Of a DNA stretch of 64,000 nucleotides, positions 18,375 through 31,420 are shown piece by piece. Positions within the stretch are counted from its first letter, which is position 1. Each line of letters begins with the position of its first letter. A model generated the notes under the pieces. The model did no database searches. It was not told the origin of the DNA and was given only the letters and a program-made list of their open reading frames with translations. The DNA is taken from assembly GCF_002079055.1 (NCBI RefSeq), contig NC_047488.1, positions 186,001 to 250,000 of the forward strand, given 5' to 3'. This DNA comes from Saccharomyces paradoxus (Eukaryota; Ascomycota; Saccharomycetes; Saccharomycetales; Saccharomycetaceae). A program made the position numbers and the translations under genes.

Positions 18375-19937
18375 ATGTCGTCAAGTGAAAAAATATTACA
18401 GGATGAAAAGTCTGAAGGTACGATACGATTTTTAACTTTCAATGTCAACGGTATAAGAACTTTTTTTCATTATCAACCATTCTCTCAAATGAATCAATCG
18501 CTTAGATCTGTTTTCGACTTTTTTCAAGCAGATATAATAACATTCCAAGAGCTCAAAACGGAGAAACTGTCCATCTCCAAGTGGGGGAAAGTTGACGGTT
18601 TTTATTCTTTTGTTTCCATCCCTCAAGCAAGAAAGGGATATTCTGGCGTTGGCTGTTGGGTTAGAATTCCGGACAAGAATCAACCAATGTATCATGCATT
18701 GCAAGTCGTTAAGGCAGAAGAAGGTATAACTGGTTACTTGACAATAAAAAATGGTAAGCAAGCAGCAATCTCCTATAGAGACGACGTAAATCAAGGGATT
18801 GGTGGTTATGATTCTTTAGATCCCGATTTAGATGAGAAAAGTGCACTGGAACTAGATTCAGAAGGCAGATGTGTTATGGTTGAACTAGCGTGTGGAATAG
18901 TTATTATCAGTGTATATTGCCCCGCAAATTCGAACTCATCGGAGGAGGGTGAATTGTTTAGAATAAGGTTCTTAAAGGTTTTATTAAGAAGAGTTAGGAA
19001 TTTGGAAAAAATTGGGAAGAAGGTGGTGCTAATGGGCGACGTAAATGTTTGCCGGGATCTTATAGACAGCGCCGATGCATTAGAACAATTCTCAATTCCA
19101 ATAACAGATCCCATGGGTGGGACGAAGTTAGAAACACAATATAGGGATAAAGCAATTCAATTTATCATCAATCCGGACACGCCCCACCGGAGAATATTTA
19201 ATCAAATATTGGCTGATTCACTTTTACCAGATGCAAGTAAAAGGGGGGTGTTGATAGACACTACGAGGCTAATTCAAACTAGAAATCGACTTAGAATGTA
19301 CACGGTCTGGAATATTTTGAAAAATTTAAGACCTTCGAATTATGGCTCACGAATAGATTTTATATTAGTATCCTCGAAACTTGAACAGTGCATAAAAGCA
19401 GGTGACATTCTTCCGGACGTATTAGGCTCTGATCATTGTCCTGTGTTTTCTGACTTAGATGTACGGGATCAAGGAATTGAACCTAGTACGGCACAAGTTA
19501 CCATACCAAAATTCGAAGCAAGATATAAGTACAATTTAAGAAACCATAATGTTTTAGAAATGTTTGCCAAAAAGGAAAACAATAAAAAATCTAATAACCA
19601 ACAATATCGTATAGCGAAGGTTATTAATAAGAAAAAATGCAGTAGCATCAAAAAGAAATCGCTCGATTCATTTTTTCAAAAGAAAGATGGAATACAAGAT
19701 GCCACAACCAAAAAATCCTTGGAAATTCCCCAGGCAACTCAAAAAGAAATCTCAATGCCAAAGTTTGATTTCAAAGATGTCTTTGGAAAGCCTCCCCTGT
19801 GCAAGCATGGGGAAGAATCTATGCTGAAAACGTCGAAGACTGCGGCCAATCCAGGTAAAAAGTTTTGGATTTGCAAAAGATCTCGAGGCGATTCGAAAAA
19901 TACAGAATCATCTTGTGGGTTTTTCCAGTGGGTCTAA
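18375..19937 (+). CDS. APN2: Apn2, class II AP endonuclease (ExoIII/APE2 family)
   Basis: Apn2 cleaves DNA at abasic sites and removes blocked 3' ends in base excision repair, as a backup to Apn1. The 520-residue product has the EEP nuclease fold: LTFNVNGIRT near residues 20-29, the catalytic FQELKTEK with Glu near 59-66, MGDVNVCRD near 220-228 and the terminal GSDHCPVFSDL near 350-360. A Lys-rich linker follows, with the PCNA-binding box SLDSFFQKK near residues 428-437. A GRF-type zinc finger ends the protein (LCKHGEES ... FWICKR ... CGFFQWV, about 473-520). These APE2-type extras are complete. It converges on POP8 with only 82 bases between the stops. Confidence 0.96.
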   Translation: MSSSEKILQDEKSEGTIRFLTFNVNGIRTFFHYQPFSQMNQSLRSVFDFFQADIITFQELKTEKLSISKWGKVDGFYSFVSIPQARKGYSGVGCWVRIPDKNQPMYHALQVVKAEEGITGYLTIKNGKQAAISYRDDVNQGIGGYDSLDPDLDEKSALELDSEGRCVMVELACGIVIISVYCPANSNSSEEGELFRIRFLKVLLRRVRNLEKIGKKVVLMGDVNVCRDLIDSADALEQFSIPITDPMGGTKLETQYRDKAIQFIINPDTPHRRIFNQILADSLLPDASKRGVLIDTTRLIQTRNRLRMYTVWNILKNLRPSNYGSRIDFILVSSKLEQCIKAGDILPDVLGSDHCPVFSDLDVRDQGIEPSTAQVTIPKFEARYKYNLRNHNVLEMFAKKENNKKSNNQQYRIAKVINKKKCSSIKKKSLDSFFQKKDGIQDATTKKSLEIPQATQKEISMPKFDFKDVFGKPPLCKHGEESMLKTSKTAANPGKKFWICKRSRGDSKNTESSCGFFQWV

Positions 19938-20019
19938 ATATGCGGGTGTTAGGAACATTTGGGGAAGATAATACACATTCTTCTATACCAAGGTTCCTTT
20001 AAAATAATAAATTAATAAT

Positions 20020-20497
20020 CTATGTACATTTACAGTCTTGTTCCTCTTCTTCCATTGCTTTCTTCAGCCATAGACGGTCATCGTCAGTGACCTCTAAAAG
20101 TCTCAAACTGGAAGATTCTTGTAGAATGGTCACTGTTAAGGGTGAACCGACAAGTTCATCAGTAGATATATATGTACTGATGGACGAAGAAAATGTGTCT
20201 TTATCCGCATAATTCACTCTGATGTAGGCCAGCTTATCGTCAACATGCAGGAATGAATATTCAACACCTTCACCGAAAATACCATAACTACGTTTCAATG
20301 CGTTATTTAACCATTGCCTCCATGTCATCTGATCAATAACATGAGCAGCATCCACATCTTGATCGAACGAAGTACTGTAAATATCAAGGTAAGTTAGTAG
20401 CTTATTTTACCTTGGGTGGCTGGGCCTCGAAAAACCAAAAATATACGTACATCGATAACTTGAAATACTGCCATTCTCTGAAAGTTTTTTTCCCCAT
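20020..20497 (-). CDS. POP8: Pop8, subunit of RNase P and RNase MRP, spliced
   Basis: Pop8 is a small protein subunit shared by nuclear RNase P (tRNA 5' maturation) and RNase MRP (rRNA and mRNA processing), where it pairs with Pop6 and Pop7 regions of the RNP. Exon 1 is 20451-20497 on the minus strand (47 bases, MGKKTFREWQYFKLS). The intron is 20375-20450 (donor GTACGT, branch TACTAAC at 20393-20399, acceptor CAG). Exon 2 is 20020-20374. The joined frame gives 133 residues, the S. cerevisiae length, and continues SITSFDQDVDAAHVIDQMTWRQWL. The C-terminus is acidic and ends EEEEQDCKCT. Exon 2 alone contains an internal Met that could mislead annotation; splicing restores the full protein. Confidence 0.95.
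20375..20450 (-). other. POP8 intron
   Basis: The 76-base intron on the minus strand has donor GTACGT (complement of 20445-20450), branch TACTAAC (complement of 20393-20399) and acceptor CAG (complement of 20375-20377). The donor differs from the usual GTATGT at one base. Joining restores the codon ATT split after AT. Confidence 0.93.
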
Positions 20498-20865
20498 CAC
20501 AACTGGTCATTTATTGAAGTATTTATTTGCCTTTTTTTAGTTTGATTATTCTAGAAAGTTGGGTAGTTGAGCTCATAAGAATATTCGATGACCTATGTAT
20601 TAAAATTACAACGCTCCAGGTGATTTCTCAAGTCTAAAAATCACTTTTCCGTAACACATGATGTATACTGCCAGCCTCTTTGCATGCATTAGTATGGCTC
20701 AACTTTGAAAGTGCAAGAATTATTACTTGCCACTACCTGAATTACGCCAGCATAGACGATTTCAAATTTCTTTGGTTCTGAAAAAAGTTCAATATTTGGC
20801 TAAAGAATCTGCCCAGTTACGAAAAGTATGTGAAATTATCTAGTCTATGTAAAATAATCTCCCTA
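20498..20865. other. POP8 promoter and PEP1 3' region
   Basis: The 368 bases separate two minus-strand genes. The half nearer 20500 should carry the POP8 promoter and the half nearer 20860 the PEP1 terminator. No ORF or named factor site is convincing. Confidence 0.4.
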
Positions 20866-23800
20866 CTAATTTTCGCTGGGTGGGGGTGCTGAATCAGACT
20901 TGTCAGCGTCTTCCTCATTACGCGCTGGTAATGCATCCGGAACGTCGCTGGTCGTAGGTTGATCCGTATATGATGTATGCTCCTGTTCAAATGTTGGAAC
21001 ATCCTCTTCCTCAATTTCAAAATTACTGCCCTGATCTATAAAACTAGATAAGTCGTTGGCGTCTTCATCATGACCAGCAAGCAGGTCATCTGCTTCATCC
21101 AAAAATTGATCATGAATCAGCGATGAGTAACTTGGGCCTGTTCTGTTACCAAACCTTCCTCTAATTTTAGAAATAACATGCGCTATATTAGCTTTTGTGT
21201 GCTGTAAAAGAGACCCGATATTCGAAAAGACGTAAAATCCTGATTTCACAATGTTATTGACAACTCTATCGGTATTATTGTTTTCTATCAGTCCATCGTC
21301 TCCTAGTCTAATCTCTCCAAACCTTGCAAATCCCCCATTCCTTCTGATACCCCTATCATATACGAACCATGCGGCAAAGAAAATGACGAGAAGAATTGAA
21401 ATGAAAATAAATGCGAAGGGACCGGCACTTACTGAATGTTTTTCTTTAAATTCTTTTTCTTTTCCTGGGCAAGCGTGTGGTGACGAAGGGGCATCCAATT
21501 TCAGGCCACCCTCACATGTTGATAGAGGGATCTTTCTGTAGCCTGAAGATTCAAAATATTCGATTAAATCTGGCTCCTTTTTACAAATGTCTGCAGCATT
21601 TGCTGGGCTCAAGCCTTTGACTAATTTACAAGTACCATCGTTAGCTTTATAAAAGTTATAGTCACACTCGAAATCCTGTCTTGTACAGGAACAATTTTTA
21701 ATGTTTCTTGAAAACTCAGAAAGTGGAATATTCCCAATGAAACACTTTTCATCCGTTTTACGTAAAAATTCCGTTTGATGACCAAATAGGCAACTGGTTT
21801 TGGAACCTAGAGGAGAGTACTTATAATCAGCGCTCTCCTTACCGGTAATATCGAAGTCACATTGTCTTTCGAAGATGTTTTTAAAATCAATCGTGTACGT
21901 TCTGAATGAGCTGCCTTCAACATTTGTTGCTTCTCCAAATAGCAAAAATCTCAAAGCAGAATCTCTGGGGACGGTGGTTATATCCTTTACCGAAACTTTA
22001 TCATCACAGAATTTATAGTCTTTCCATGTTTTACCAAAATCAGTAGAATAGGAAATAGAATCAGTTTCTGCGTTCTCGGGAACTAAAACTAAGATCCCAC
22101 CGTGGTCGCCGTATTCCCATTGGTGGGGAGTTTTCTTAACTTCAGCCCACGTCTCACCTCCATCGGTGGTGAAAAAAGTAGAACATTCTTCATATGGTAA
22201 AAGGTTAGCTCCAACGTTTCCAACACCAAACATCATCCCTAATGCGGAACCTGAAGAATATGTATCTCTGATATCCTTACGTTCAGTGTAGCCATGCAAG
22301 TGCAGCGAACACTTATCTAATGACTTGGAGCTGCAAGAAAACTTTTTTCCTTCTGAGTCCTTCTTCGGAGGTTTCAAAAAGTTCCAATCCGAACCTTCAT
22401 TAAACGTGATCTTTGTCTTCAATTGTTTGTTTTCCTTATTCTCGGCAACCTTCTCACTATTTGAAACGATGTTGGTAAGAATAATGCCTTCGAGACCTTG
22501 AATTTTTTCAAAGTCTACATAGCCGAACGTGTTTCTATTAACGGCATGCTCTAAAGTGACAAAAGAAGTACCATTTGAGTTAGATTTCAAGAGATTACCA
22601 AAATCGCCTCCTGGTACTAAGTTTGTTGCCAAATGTAAGAATATCGATCCTTTCTCAGACTCTAAAATAGTGAATGCCTCTTGCTTTCTAACGTCTTCAT
22701 CATATGGGAATTTTGCCTCCGCAAACTCAGCACCATCGATAGTTACATACGCCCTCAACTCATTGTTTTCATGAGGTGCAGCAACGATGATATAGCCACC
22801 GGTGGACAAATAGCCGATAATGTTTTCAAAGACGGTATTTTTATCATCGTGAAAAAAATCTGTGGAAGAAACTAAGCTTCTTGTTTTTGAAGATTTTTCC
22901 TTTACCTGGCACATAACCATGTCCTCATTCGATGGGTATTTGAAAAGTGAACCTGCAAATTCGCAATGAATTGCATCATCAAGCATTTCTGTAAATGTTT
23001 CGCCACCATCTTTAGTGAGATATGCCACGGCATGACATTCTGGACTTAAGATTGATTCACAATCCTTACCACCATAATAAATAAATGTATCCTGTGCTTT
23101 AGCATTGAAGTCTAATGGCATACCTAATTGTCTGGCTTCAGGCAATTTAGCAGTCATAAAAGAGTATCCTCTATCGTGGGTAGAGAAAATGCTACCTTTA
23201 GAACCAAACAGATAAGCAGAAGAATTGAAATATGGATTAAACACAACTTCGACAATTGTTTCACCGTTACTGTCAAACCTTTTTATTGTTTGTCCACCAT
23301 CGTGGGATATATAGGCCTCTCCTCTTGAATTAATCATGACCAAAGATTCGTCCGCAACTGTATCGAAGTATTGATAAAATTGAATTTCAAAGTCAAATTT
23401 GTTTTCAGTAGTCACTATTTCCTTGCCATTCGAGCCCTTCTTTGGAACTCCCTCACATGAAATATCTACCGGTTTGACTGTCATTGGCTTTTTACATTTA
23501 TCACCTTTAATCAACTGCAATGGTTTTACAGACACAGTTTTTTTCCTTGTCTTATCACATACATCAGAGAGAACGATTGAGTTGTAGTCTGGTACACATT
23601 TTCCGGTTGCGTCCCTAACGAATTCAAATGCACATTCGTAATCAGTCTCAGTACATTTGTCACAATCGGTCTCATATAATTGTAAATCCTCGAACACTTT
23701 GTTCACCAAACACTGAGCGTCCTGTTTTCTTCTTCTAAACTTGTACTTGACACCATTGACACATTTCCCTTCAGCTAAATTCCAATCCTCAAAATCTTTT

Positions 23801-25608
23801 TCTTTGCATGTTTCGTGATTAAAGGCCGCTGAAAAATCAATTGCATAGATGAAATTTGTTGAACCATCCATATGCGCCATAGTAAACCCATTTAGAATAA
23901 ATTTGGTTCCGGATCCATCTGGCGTTGTGTTGATTAATTCTGCTGGGTAGATAGTAGTTTTTAACTGATATTCGGTCCAAGTTTTACCTTGGTCTAAGGA
24001 GTAGTAAAATTCGGATTGAGGATCATCGTCTTCGTCCGAATTGTATGGTACGGCCACAATAACATTTCCGTAATCACCAATAGCGTATAAACAAGGAAAA
24101 TCAAAAGCGACTTTCCATGTTAAACCACCATCCCTAGAAATAAAGGTTTTTTGGTCTCCCCAGTCAAAGGAACTGCCATCGCCAACATTACCTGTTGTCA
24201 TTACAATTCCGGCGGCCGGAGTCGAACCCTCCAGTGGGTAAAACGTAGTTTGAAGCGAGCAATTTTCAAAATCTGTAACATCGCAGTCGAATGAGTCTAT
24301 ATAATCTGGATCAATGACTTTCAAATTTGACCATGTGAGACCATTATCAACAGATATTTTGGTTATTCCCTTACTTTTTACTTTCTTGCCTTTTCCTTTA
24401 CGGTTATGACGCCTAGATAGAGGGAAAAGAGAGGCAATCATTGTTCCTTTTAAGAAAGTAGATTGATCGAGATAAATATAACCAAAAACCTCATCTGTCG
24501 TCCATGGAATGGGAGAGAATTTTAGCCCTTGTGAATCGGAAACTAAAATTTCAGATACGATGCCCTTATCCTCTTCTTGATCATTTCTTTCTCTGCTTAC
24601 AGGCAAAATGATTCTTCCCGTGGCGTCCTCATGTATTTGTCCTTGGACGAAATGTCTTAACTGAGTAGGCATGTAAGCCATTTGAAAGCTCGACAGATCA
24701 TTTGATATCCACACATCTATGGAAGACATATCATTATATCTGTCGCCCTGGGTCAAGACAACCATATGAGACTTCAATATTCTGTAATTATTGACGACTT
24801 TATCTTTAAATTGGTCAATTTCGGTTAATGATTTACCCCAGTCCGTAGTTAGAACCAATTTACTTTCGGTGTAAGGAGAACTAAACTCCCCTCTAATAAA
24901 CTGCATATTTTGGAAAAGGCAAACCACTGAGGCGTCATTACCGCCGAGGTCAGAATCTTTGCTGGTCTTGGCAAAACGACAATCCGAGATGCCGATAGGA
25001 CTATCTTCGTTCTTTTCCAGAGAAGACTTAATTTCAGAAAAGGATTTTCCGCCATCATTACTTGCAAAAACCTTCTCTGTACAACGTGTAATATTAAAAA
25101 TCAAAACTTCAGCTGAGCCCTCTTCGTCCCCGGAAATTACTTCACTGCCGCTGTCGATTTCGGTTCTCTCACAGTAGTTGCAACTTGCAAGAAGATAGTC
25201 TTTCTTCGTAGGGTGGGTTTGTATATTACATCCACGGGGCGAAACATCTTCTTCAGGATCGGTTAGAGCTATAGGCCTCCATGTTTTACCTTGATCATCG
25301 GTTATATAAAAGTGCGATCCTTCAACTGCCGTTGCAATGGCTCTGTCGTGTCTGTTGAACGGGTCAATAGACATCCAAGCGATATCGTCTTTGATGTCTT
25401 CAATTTCTTCCCATGTTTCTCCATCGTTAAAACTTATCGTCATGGAATGACCTTGCGTTCTAACTATAGTGTTGGAATCATCAAAGCATAATATTTCAAA
25501 TGAATCTTGCGCGATGGTCTTAGTTACTTTGGGAGTGAATTCTTCCGCATTGATTAAAGGAATGAGAAGAAGGGCCCAAAGGGAATAGACTAAATGAAGT
25601 AATATCAT
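20866..25608 (-). CDS. PEP1: Vps10/Pep1, carboxypeptidase Y sorting receptor
   Basis: Pep1/Vps10 is the type I membrane receptor that binds carboxypeptidase Y in the late Golgi and cycles through endosomes by retromer. The 1580-residue product starts with a signal peptide ([21 protein letters not shown]). Two luminal Vps10 domains follow, each with BNR-type repeats such as [17 protein letters not shown] and [10 protein letters not shown], and each closed by a Cys-rich 10CC module (about 620-740 and 1260-1370). One membrane span lies near 1394-1415 ([20 protein letters not shown]). The acidic cytosolic tail contains aromatic signals FYVF and YSSL, of the kind needed for retrieval from endosomes. 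The tail is complete and ends [10 protein letters not shown]. The protein is one residue longer than I recall for S288C. Confidence 0.96.
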   Translation of the reverse strand: MILLHLVYSLWALLLIPLINAEEFTPKVTKTIAQDSFEILCFDDSNTIVRTQGHSMTISFNDGETWEEIEDIKDDIAWMSIDPFNRHDRAIATAVEGSHFYITDDQGKTWRPIALTDPEEDVSPRGCNIQTHPTKKDYLLASCNYCERTEIDSGSEVISGDEEGSAEVLIFNITRCTEKVFASNDGGKSFSEIKSSLEKNEDSPIGISDCRFAKTSKDSDLGGNDASVVCLFQNMQFIRGEFSSPYTESKLVLTTDWGKSLTEIDQFKDKVVNNYRILKSHMVVLTQGDRYNDMSSIDVWISNDLSSFQMAYMPTQLRHFVQGQIHEDATGRIILPVSRERNDQEEDKGIVSEILVSDSQGLKFSPIPWTTDEVFGYIYLDQSTFLKGTMIASLFPLSRRHNRKGKGKKVKSKGITKISVDNGLTWSNLKVIDPDYIDSFDCDVTDFENCSLQTTFYPLEGSTPAAGIVMTTGNVGDGSSFDWGDQKTFISRDGGLTWKVAFDFPCLYAIGDYGNVIVAVPYNSDEDDDPQSEFYYSLDQGKTWTEYQLKTTIYPAELINTTPDGSGTKFILNGFTMAHMDGSTNFIYAIDFSAAFNHETCKEKDFEDWNLAEGKCVNGVKYKFRRRKQDAQCLVNKVFEDLQLYETDCDKCTETDYECAFEFVRDATGKCVPDYNSIVLSDVCDKTRKKTVSVKPLQLIKGDKCKKPMTVKPVDISCEGVPKKGSNGKEIVTTENKFDFEIQFYQYFDTVADESLVMINSRGEAYISHDGGQTIKRFDSNGETIVEVVFNPYFNSSAYLFGSKGSIFSTHDRGYSFMTAKLPEARQLGMPLDFNAKAQDTFIYYGGKDCESILSPECHAVAYLTKDGGETFTEMLDDAIHCEFAGSLFKYPSNEDMVMCQVKEKSSKTRSLVSSTDFFHDDKNTVFENIIGYLSTGGYIIVAAPHENNELRAYVTIDGAEFAEAKFPYDEDVRKQEAFTILESEKGSIFLHLATNLVPGGDFGNLLKSNSNGTSFVTLEHAVNRNTFGYVDFEKIQGLEGIILTNIVSNSEKVAENKENKQLKTKITFNEGSDWNFLKPPKKDSEGKKFSCSSKSLDKCSLHLHGYTERKDIRDTYSSGSALGMMFGVGNVGANLLPYEECSTFFTTDGGETWAEVKKTPHQWEYGDHGGILVLVPENAETDSISYSTDFGKTWKDYKFCDDKVSVKDITTVPRDSALRFLLFGEATNVEGSSFRTYTIDFKNIFERQCDFDITGKESADYKYSPLGSKTSCLFGHQTEFLRKTDEKCFIGNIPLSEFSRNIKNCSCTRQDFECDYNFYKANDGTCKLVKGLSPANAADICKKEPDLIEYFESSGYRKIPLSTCEGGLKLDAPSSPHACPGKEKEFKEKHSVSAGPFAFIFISILLVIFFAAWFVYDRGIRRNGGFARFGEIRLGDDGLIENNNTDRVVNNIVKSGFYVFSNIGSLLQHTKANIAHVISKIRGRFGNRTGPSYSSLIHDQFLDEADDLLAGHDEDANDLSSFIDQGSNFEIEEEDVPTFEQEHTSYTDQPTTSDVPDALPARNEEDADKSDSAPPPSEN

Positions 25609-27537
<1,929 letters not shown>

Positions 27538-28153
27538 TTATGATTGTCATCAAACTAACAAACTGTAGAATAAGGTATGCATATACATATACATATACTT
27601 ATACATATACATATACATATTCATACACATATGTATTAGCCGCTGAAGATGCGGACGTATAAAAGGACAATACTTCAATAGAGCGAAGGGGAGCAGTCAC
27701 GCAACTCCGCGATCGCGCGCCACGGGGCCGTCGGCGGCTGCTAATTGAAGGAAAAAAAAAAAAGAACTACAAGGGGTGATCCATAGAGCTGACTGGCATC
27801 ATCCCCTGCCACGCGCGGCCCGCCGGGCCAAAGGCGGGCAATGCGCGCTGCTGATTGGCCTCGAGCACAACGTTCTCAACCACAACCGCAACAGCCAATC
27901 CCATCGGAGCGTCAAACTACCAGGATTGTGATTCTATGGATGACCAGTGTATTGTGGACGGTAAGCGCTTGCTGAACAAATACATAATCAAGTTGCTGTG
28001 TATATATAGACGTTAGATGCGTTCTACACGTTCTTTTGTTTTGTGCCCACCGGGCTTACGTTAGCACACAAAACAACAAGACCGTCTTACTAGAAAATAG
28101 CGGCAAGACAAACAGCACATTTCTTTTTTTTCTTTTTCTCACAATACACTAAG
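27538..28153. promoter_or_regulatory. ACH1 promoter region with STRE and CCAAT elements
   Basis: The 616 bases contain an ATACAT repeat (listed separately). STRE-type AGGGG cores lie at 27687-27691 and 27772-27776, with the complementary CCCCT at 27803-27807. CCAAT boxes are at 27895-27899 (+) and the complement of 27854-27858. A TATATATA box is at about 28001-28008, some 150 bases before the ATG. The block 27700-27860 is unusually GC-rich. These fit induction by stress and respiratory growth, consistent with glucose-repressed ACH1. Confidence 0.6.
27578..27633 (+). repeat. ATACAT microsatellite
   Basis: An imperfect hexanucleotide repeat of ATACAT units with variants (ATACTT, TTCATA) follows the FUS3 stop. 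It may serve as a polyadenylation efficiency region for FUS3, since TAYATA motifs have that role in yeast, and its length is likely variable between strains. Confidence 0.75.
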
Positions 28154-29734
28154 ATGACGATTTCTAATTTGTTAAAGCAGAGAGTTAGGTATGCTCCCTA
28201 CCTAAAAAAAGTTAAAGAAGCCCACGAGCTTATCCCATTGTTCAAGAATGGTCAATACCTTGGCTGGTCCGGTTTTACAGGGGTTGGTACTCCGAAGGCA
28301 GTGCCAGAGGCGCTGATAGATCACGTGGAGAAGAACAATTTACAAGGGAAGTTGAGGTTCAATCTTTTCGTTGGAGCTTCTGCTGGTCCAGAGGAAAACC
28401 GTTGGGCTGAACACGACATGATCATTAAGAGAGCCCCTCATCAAGTAGGGAAACCCATTGCGAAGGCAATTAACCAGGGTAGAATTGAGTTCTTTGATAA
28501 ACATCTGTCCATGTTCCCTCAGGATTTGACATACGGATTCTACACCAGGGAAAGAAAAGATAACAAAATCCTCGACTACACTATAATCGAGGCGACAGCC
28601 ATTAAAGAGGACGGGTCCATTGTCCCGGGCCCCTCTGTCGGTGGTTCTCCGGAATTCATTACAGTGAGTGATAAAGTGATCATTGAAGTTAACACGGCCA
28701 CACCTTCGTTCGAGGGTATTCACGATATAGACATGCCCGTAAACCCACCTTTCAGAAAACCCTACCCATATTTGAAAGTAGACGACAAGTGTGGTGTCGA
28801 CTCCATTCCCGTTGACCCCGAAAAAGTTGTTGCCATTGTGGAGTCTACCATGAGGGACCAGGTCCCACCAAATACCCCCTCTGATGAAATGTCTAGAGCT
28901 ATTGCAGGTCATTTGGTCGAATTTTTCAGAAACGAGGTTAAGCATGGTAGATTACCTGAAAACCTGTTACCTTTACAAAGTGGTATTGGTAACATTGCTA
29001 ATGCTGTCATTGAAGGGCTTGCTGGCGCCCAATTCAAGCATTTGACTGTATGGACCGAAGTGTTACAGGACTCGTTTTTGGATCTTTTCGAGAACGGATC
29101 TTTGGACTACGCCACTGCCACCTCCGTGAGATTGACTGAAAAGGGTTTCGATAGGGCCTTTGCAAACTGGGAAAATTTCAAACACAGATTGTGTTTGAGG
29201 TCTCAAGTCGTCTCAAATAATCCAGAAATGATCCGTAGATTGGGTGTCATCGCCATGAATACCCCAGTGGAAGTTGACATTTACGCGCATGCCAACTCTA
29301 CAAACGTTAACGGTTCTCGTATGTTGAACGGCTTGGGTGGATCTGCTGACTTCTTGAGAAATGCTAAGTTGTCGATCATGCATGCTCCTTCTGCAAGACC
29401 AACTAAAGTTGACCCCACTGGTATTTCTACCATTGTGCCCATGGCCTCTCATGTAGACCAAACTGAACATGATCTGGACATATTGGTCACCGACCAAGGT
29501 TTGGCGGATCTAAGAGGTCTATCGCCTAAGGAGAGAGCCCGTGAAATTATCGACAAGTGTGCTCATCCCGATTATCAGGCTTTGCTAACTGATTACTTGG
29601 ACAGATCAGAACATTATGCCAAGAAGCACAACTGTTTGCATGAACCACACATGCTGAAGAATGCTTTCAAGTTCCACACCAACTTGGCTGAAAAGGGTAC
29701 TATGAAAGTCGACAGCTGGGAACCAGTTGACTAG
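28154..29734 (+). CDS. ACH1: Ach1, mitochondrial CoA transferase / acetyl-CoA hydrolase
   Basis: Ach1 transfers CoA between succinyl-CoA and acetate in mitochondria and has weak acetyl-CoA hydrolase activity. It detoxifies acetate and supports growth on acetate. The 526-residue product starts [15 protein letters not shown] and is nearly identical to the S. cerevisiae protein. Family features seen are the N-terminal [15 protein letters not shown], the Gly-rich [13 protein letters not shown] near residues 275-287, [15 protein letters not shown] near 298-312 (the region holding the catalytic Glu in family I CoA transferases) and [16 protein letters not shown] near 394-409. Codon bias is fairly high in the second half. 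The promoter has STRE and CCAAT motifs. The HAP3 gene for a CCAAT factor lies 12 kb away; that proximity is probably coincidence. Confidence 0.96.
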   Translation: MTISNLLKQRVRYAPYLKKVKEAHELIPLFKNGQYLGWSGFTGVGTPKAVPEALIDHVEKNNLQGKLRFNLFVGASAGPEENRWAEHDMIIKRAPHQVGKPIAKAINQGRIEFFDKHLSMFPQDLTYGFYTRERKDNKILDYTIIEATAIKEDGSIVPGPSVGGSPEFITVSDKVIIEVNTATPSFEGIHDIDMPVNPPFRKPYPYLKVDDKCGVDSIPVDPEKVVAIVESTMRDQVPPNTPSDEMSRAIAGHLVEFFRNEVKHGRLPENLLPLQSGIGNIANAVIEGLAGAQFKHLTVWTEVLQDSFLDLFENGSLDYATATSVRLTEKGFDRAFANWENFKHRLCLRSQVVSNNPEMIRRLGVIAMNTPVEVDIYAHANSTNVNGSRMLNGLGGSADFLRNAKLSIMHAPSARPTKVDPTGISTIVPMASHVDQTEHDLDILVTDQGLADLRGLSPKERAREIIDKCAHPDYQALLTDYLDRSEHYAKKHNCLHEPHMLKNAFKFHTNLAEKGTMKVDSWEPVD

Positions 29735-29793
29735 TTTCTGTGTGCAAACGAAGAGCTGAGTATTTAACCCAAAAAAAAAATGAAATGATATGA

Positions 29794-29804
29794 TTTTATG
29801 TTTA
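29794..29804 (+). other. Candidate ARS consensus sequence
   Basis: TTTTATGTTTA matches the 11-base ARS consensus WTTTAYRTTTW exactly, just after ACH1. T-rich sequence follows. A perfect match alone is weak evidence, because many exist without origin activity. Confidence 0.3.
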
Positions 29805-30624
29805 TAAAGCTTTTATCCAATGCGTTGTTTTTTTGCATATTTGTACTTTTTTTGCACTCGTGGAAGAAGCCAATCAATACGCATAAACTTCTAGTTTATT
29901 CAAAGATAGTATTGTATATTTATATGTTTACACAATGATTATGTATTAAGTAGCGATTAGTAAAAAACTAAGAGGTTGGAAACTATCAATCCTTATCTTA
30001 ACTTCGCCGAGTATGCTAAAGTCAGGGCATATTTTCTTGCTCTGGTCAATGTAAAGACACTAGGGTAATATAAAACCAGGCTTGGAACCGCCGAAGTACA
30101 TAACTTACCTACAACAACCCACATATACTCTACATTGATTTTATCCCCTTATCGTGAAATTAATACTTATTGACAGTCATCACCTTCACGAGAAAAGATA
30201 AAATTGGTGTAAGCTTCCTCTACATTTTTCCATTTTCGCCAGCTTTAAACTAACAAGTGGTTATTGTTTGCGCGCGTTTGAAGGCAAGGATCATCGCCTT
30301 TTTTCTCTCACCATTGAATTTAAGGGACGCCGATTAGCAATAATATACTAGTTAACACACACAGCCGGATATGTACTATCAGCGTTAGCAGAATCCTTGG
30401 CTCGTTGGTTGATCTTTGCGGGTCCAATTGAAAAAAACAGCTCACTAAAGAGAATAAATTCAATTGAGTGGTTAGTATACAGATTTTGGAAAGAAATAGA
30501 AGTAGGAAAAAGGAAACTGACACATGAGCCTCAACACATAAGGACAGAGCAAGAGAGCAAACAGATGAGTCGACACTGCGAAGCGTTGTGTATGTAATGG
30601 CCCTGGGTGTAACTTGGCTAGAAA

Positions 30625-30709
30625 GTTCAACGGCTCGCCCACTAAAGGTTCAACAGACCGCCAGAAATGTTCAACAGATTATGCCGCTAACATACGTAAC
30701 CTATATATA
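30625..30709 (+). promoter_or_regulatory. Three GTTCAACRG repeats plus TATA box
   Basis: GTTCAACGG at 30625-30633, GTTCAACAG at 30648-30656 and GTTCAACAG at 30669-30677 are spaced 23 and 21 bases apart, about two helical turns. A TATATATA box follows at 30702-30709. The set lies 90-175 bases before the small ORF at 30799. The motif matches no yeast factor that I can name with confidence. Confidence 0.45.
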
Positions 30710-30798
30710 GCAGAGTATATAGTGTTAAGACTATAGGAAAATAGATAGCATGGAAGAAACAGCAACACTTTCACCAGCAAACAAAATTAAATATAGTC

Positions 30799-30951
30799 AT
30801 GGGTAATATAAACTTCGTCTTTGCTTTACATCTTTTAGTGGTTTTATTTTTTATCATCGCCATTCCTAGCTACGCTATGTATCCATTTTTACCATTTATC
30901 CTCACATCGCTCGTGTTTGCTCGTTCTGAAAATTCCAATAACCGTTATTGA
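30799..30951 (+). CDS. Candidate small membrane protein, 50 residues
   Basis: The frame opens with ATG and ends in TGA, encoding 50 residues (MGNINFVFALHLLVVLFF ... ARSENSNNRY). Residues 5-26 are strongly hydrophobic and end in PSYA, which resembles a signal-peptide cleavage site; a second hydrophobic stretch covers about 28-42. The end is polar. The TATA box is 90 bases upstream with three repeats before it, a normal arrangement for a real yeast gene. I do not recognise the family and know of no annotated gene here in S. cerevisiae. It could be a secreted peptide precursor, a small membrane protein, a relic, or chance. Sixteen bases separate the TGA from the next AT-rich stretch. Confidence 0.4.
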   Translation: MGNINFVFALHLLVVLFFIIAIPSYAMYPFLPFILTSLVFARSENSNNRY

Positions 30952-31079
30952 CAAGTTGGTTCATCGTGAAAACTTTTTTGTCACGATTATTGAACAACAC
31001 CCTATTTTTCCATAATGTGTGGGTAGTTTCTCTTTCTTTCTAGACTCACATATATTATACTATATACTTCATTAATATC

Positions 31080-31391
31080 TGGGAAATAGACGAATTTTGA
31101 GATGATTGTCTCGATTCTGTTTCTGCAAAAGGCAATAATATAGGTGTGTAGAATATGCTTAACGTTCTCCTCGAGGATGCAGAATTTCACAAAGGAGAAC
31201 CGACACTTTTACATAGTAATGCTATTTTTCTTTCGTTCTATATGGTTTACCCGTTGGTCCTAGCACAATATCGGTCTTTACGTTTCAGCTTCCACTAATA
31301 TCAATGACTGTATGTCATCTTCTCAAACGCGCACGATAATATACTAGTAACATGGATACTGGTCAAAATACGACAGTTGATTTTGTTGATA
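31080..31391 (-). mobile_element. Degenerate solo delta LTR (Ty1/Ty2 family)
   Basis: The segment matches the delta LTR in reverse orientation over most of its length. Landmarks are GTTCTCCTCGAGGATG near 31160, TTTCAGCTTCCACTAAT near 31285 and GATAATATACTAGTAACATGG near 31335. It is a broken, old copy with no internal Ty sequence and no clear target duplication. It is the most diverged of the better delta copies here. Confidence 0.75.
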
Positions 31392-31420
31392 TTTAATAGT
31401 TAGTATTAATGAAGAATGGG

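Larger units (their letters stand above)
29735..30798. other. Gene-poor region downstream of ACH1
   Basis: This stretch holds the ACH1 3' end, a candidate ARS consensus at 29794-29804, and no supported ORF up to 30624. The repeats at 30625-30677 and the TATA box at 30702-30709 are listed separately. Confidence 0.45.
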
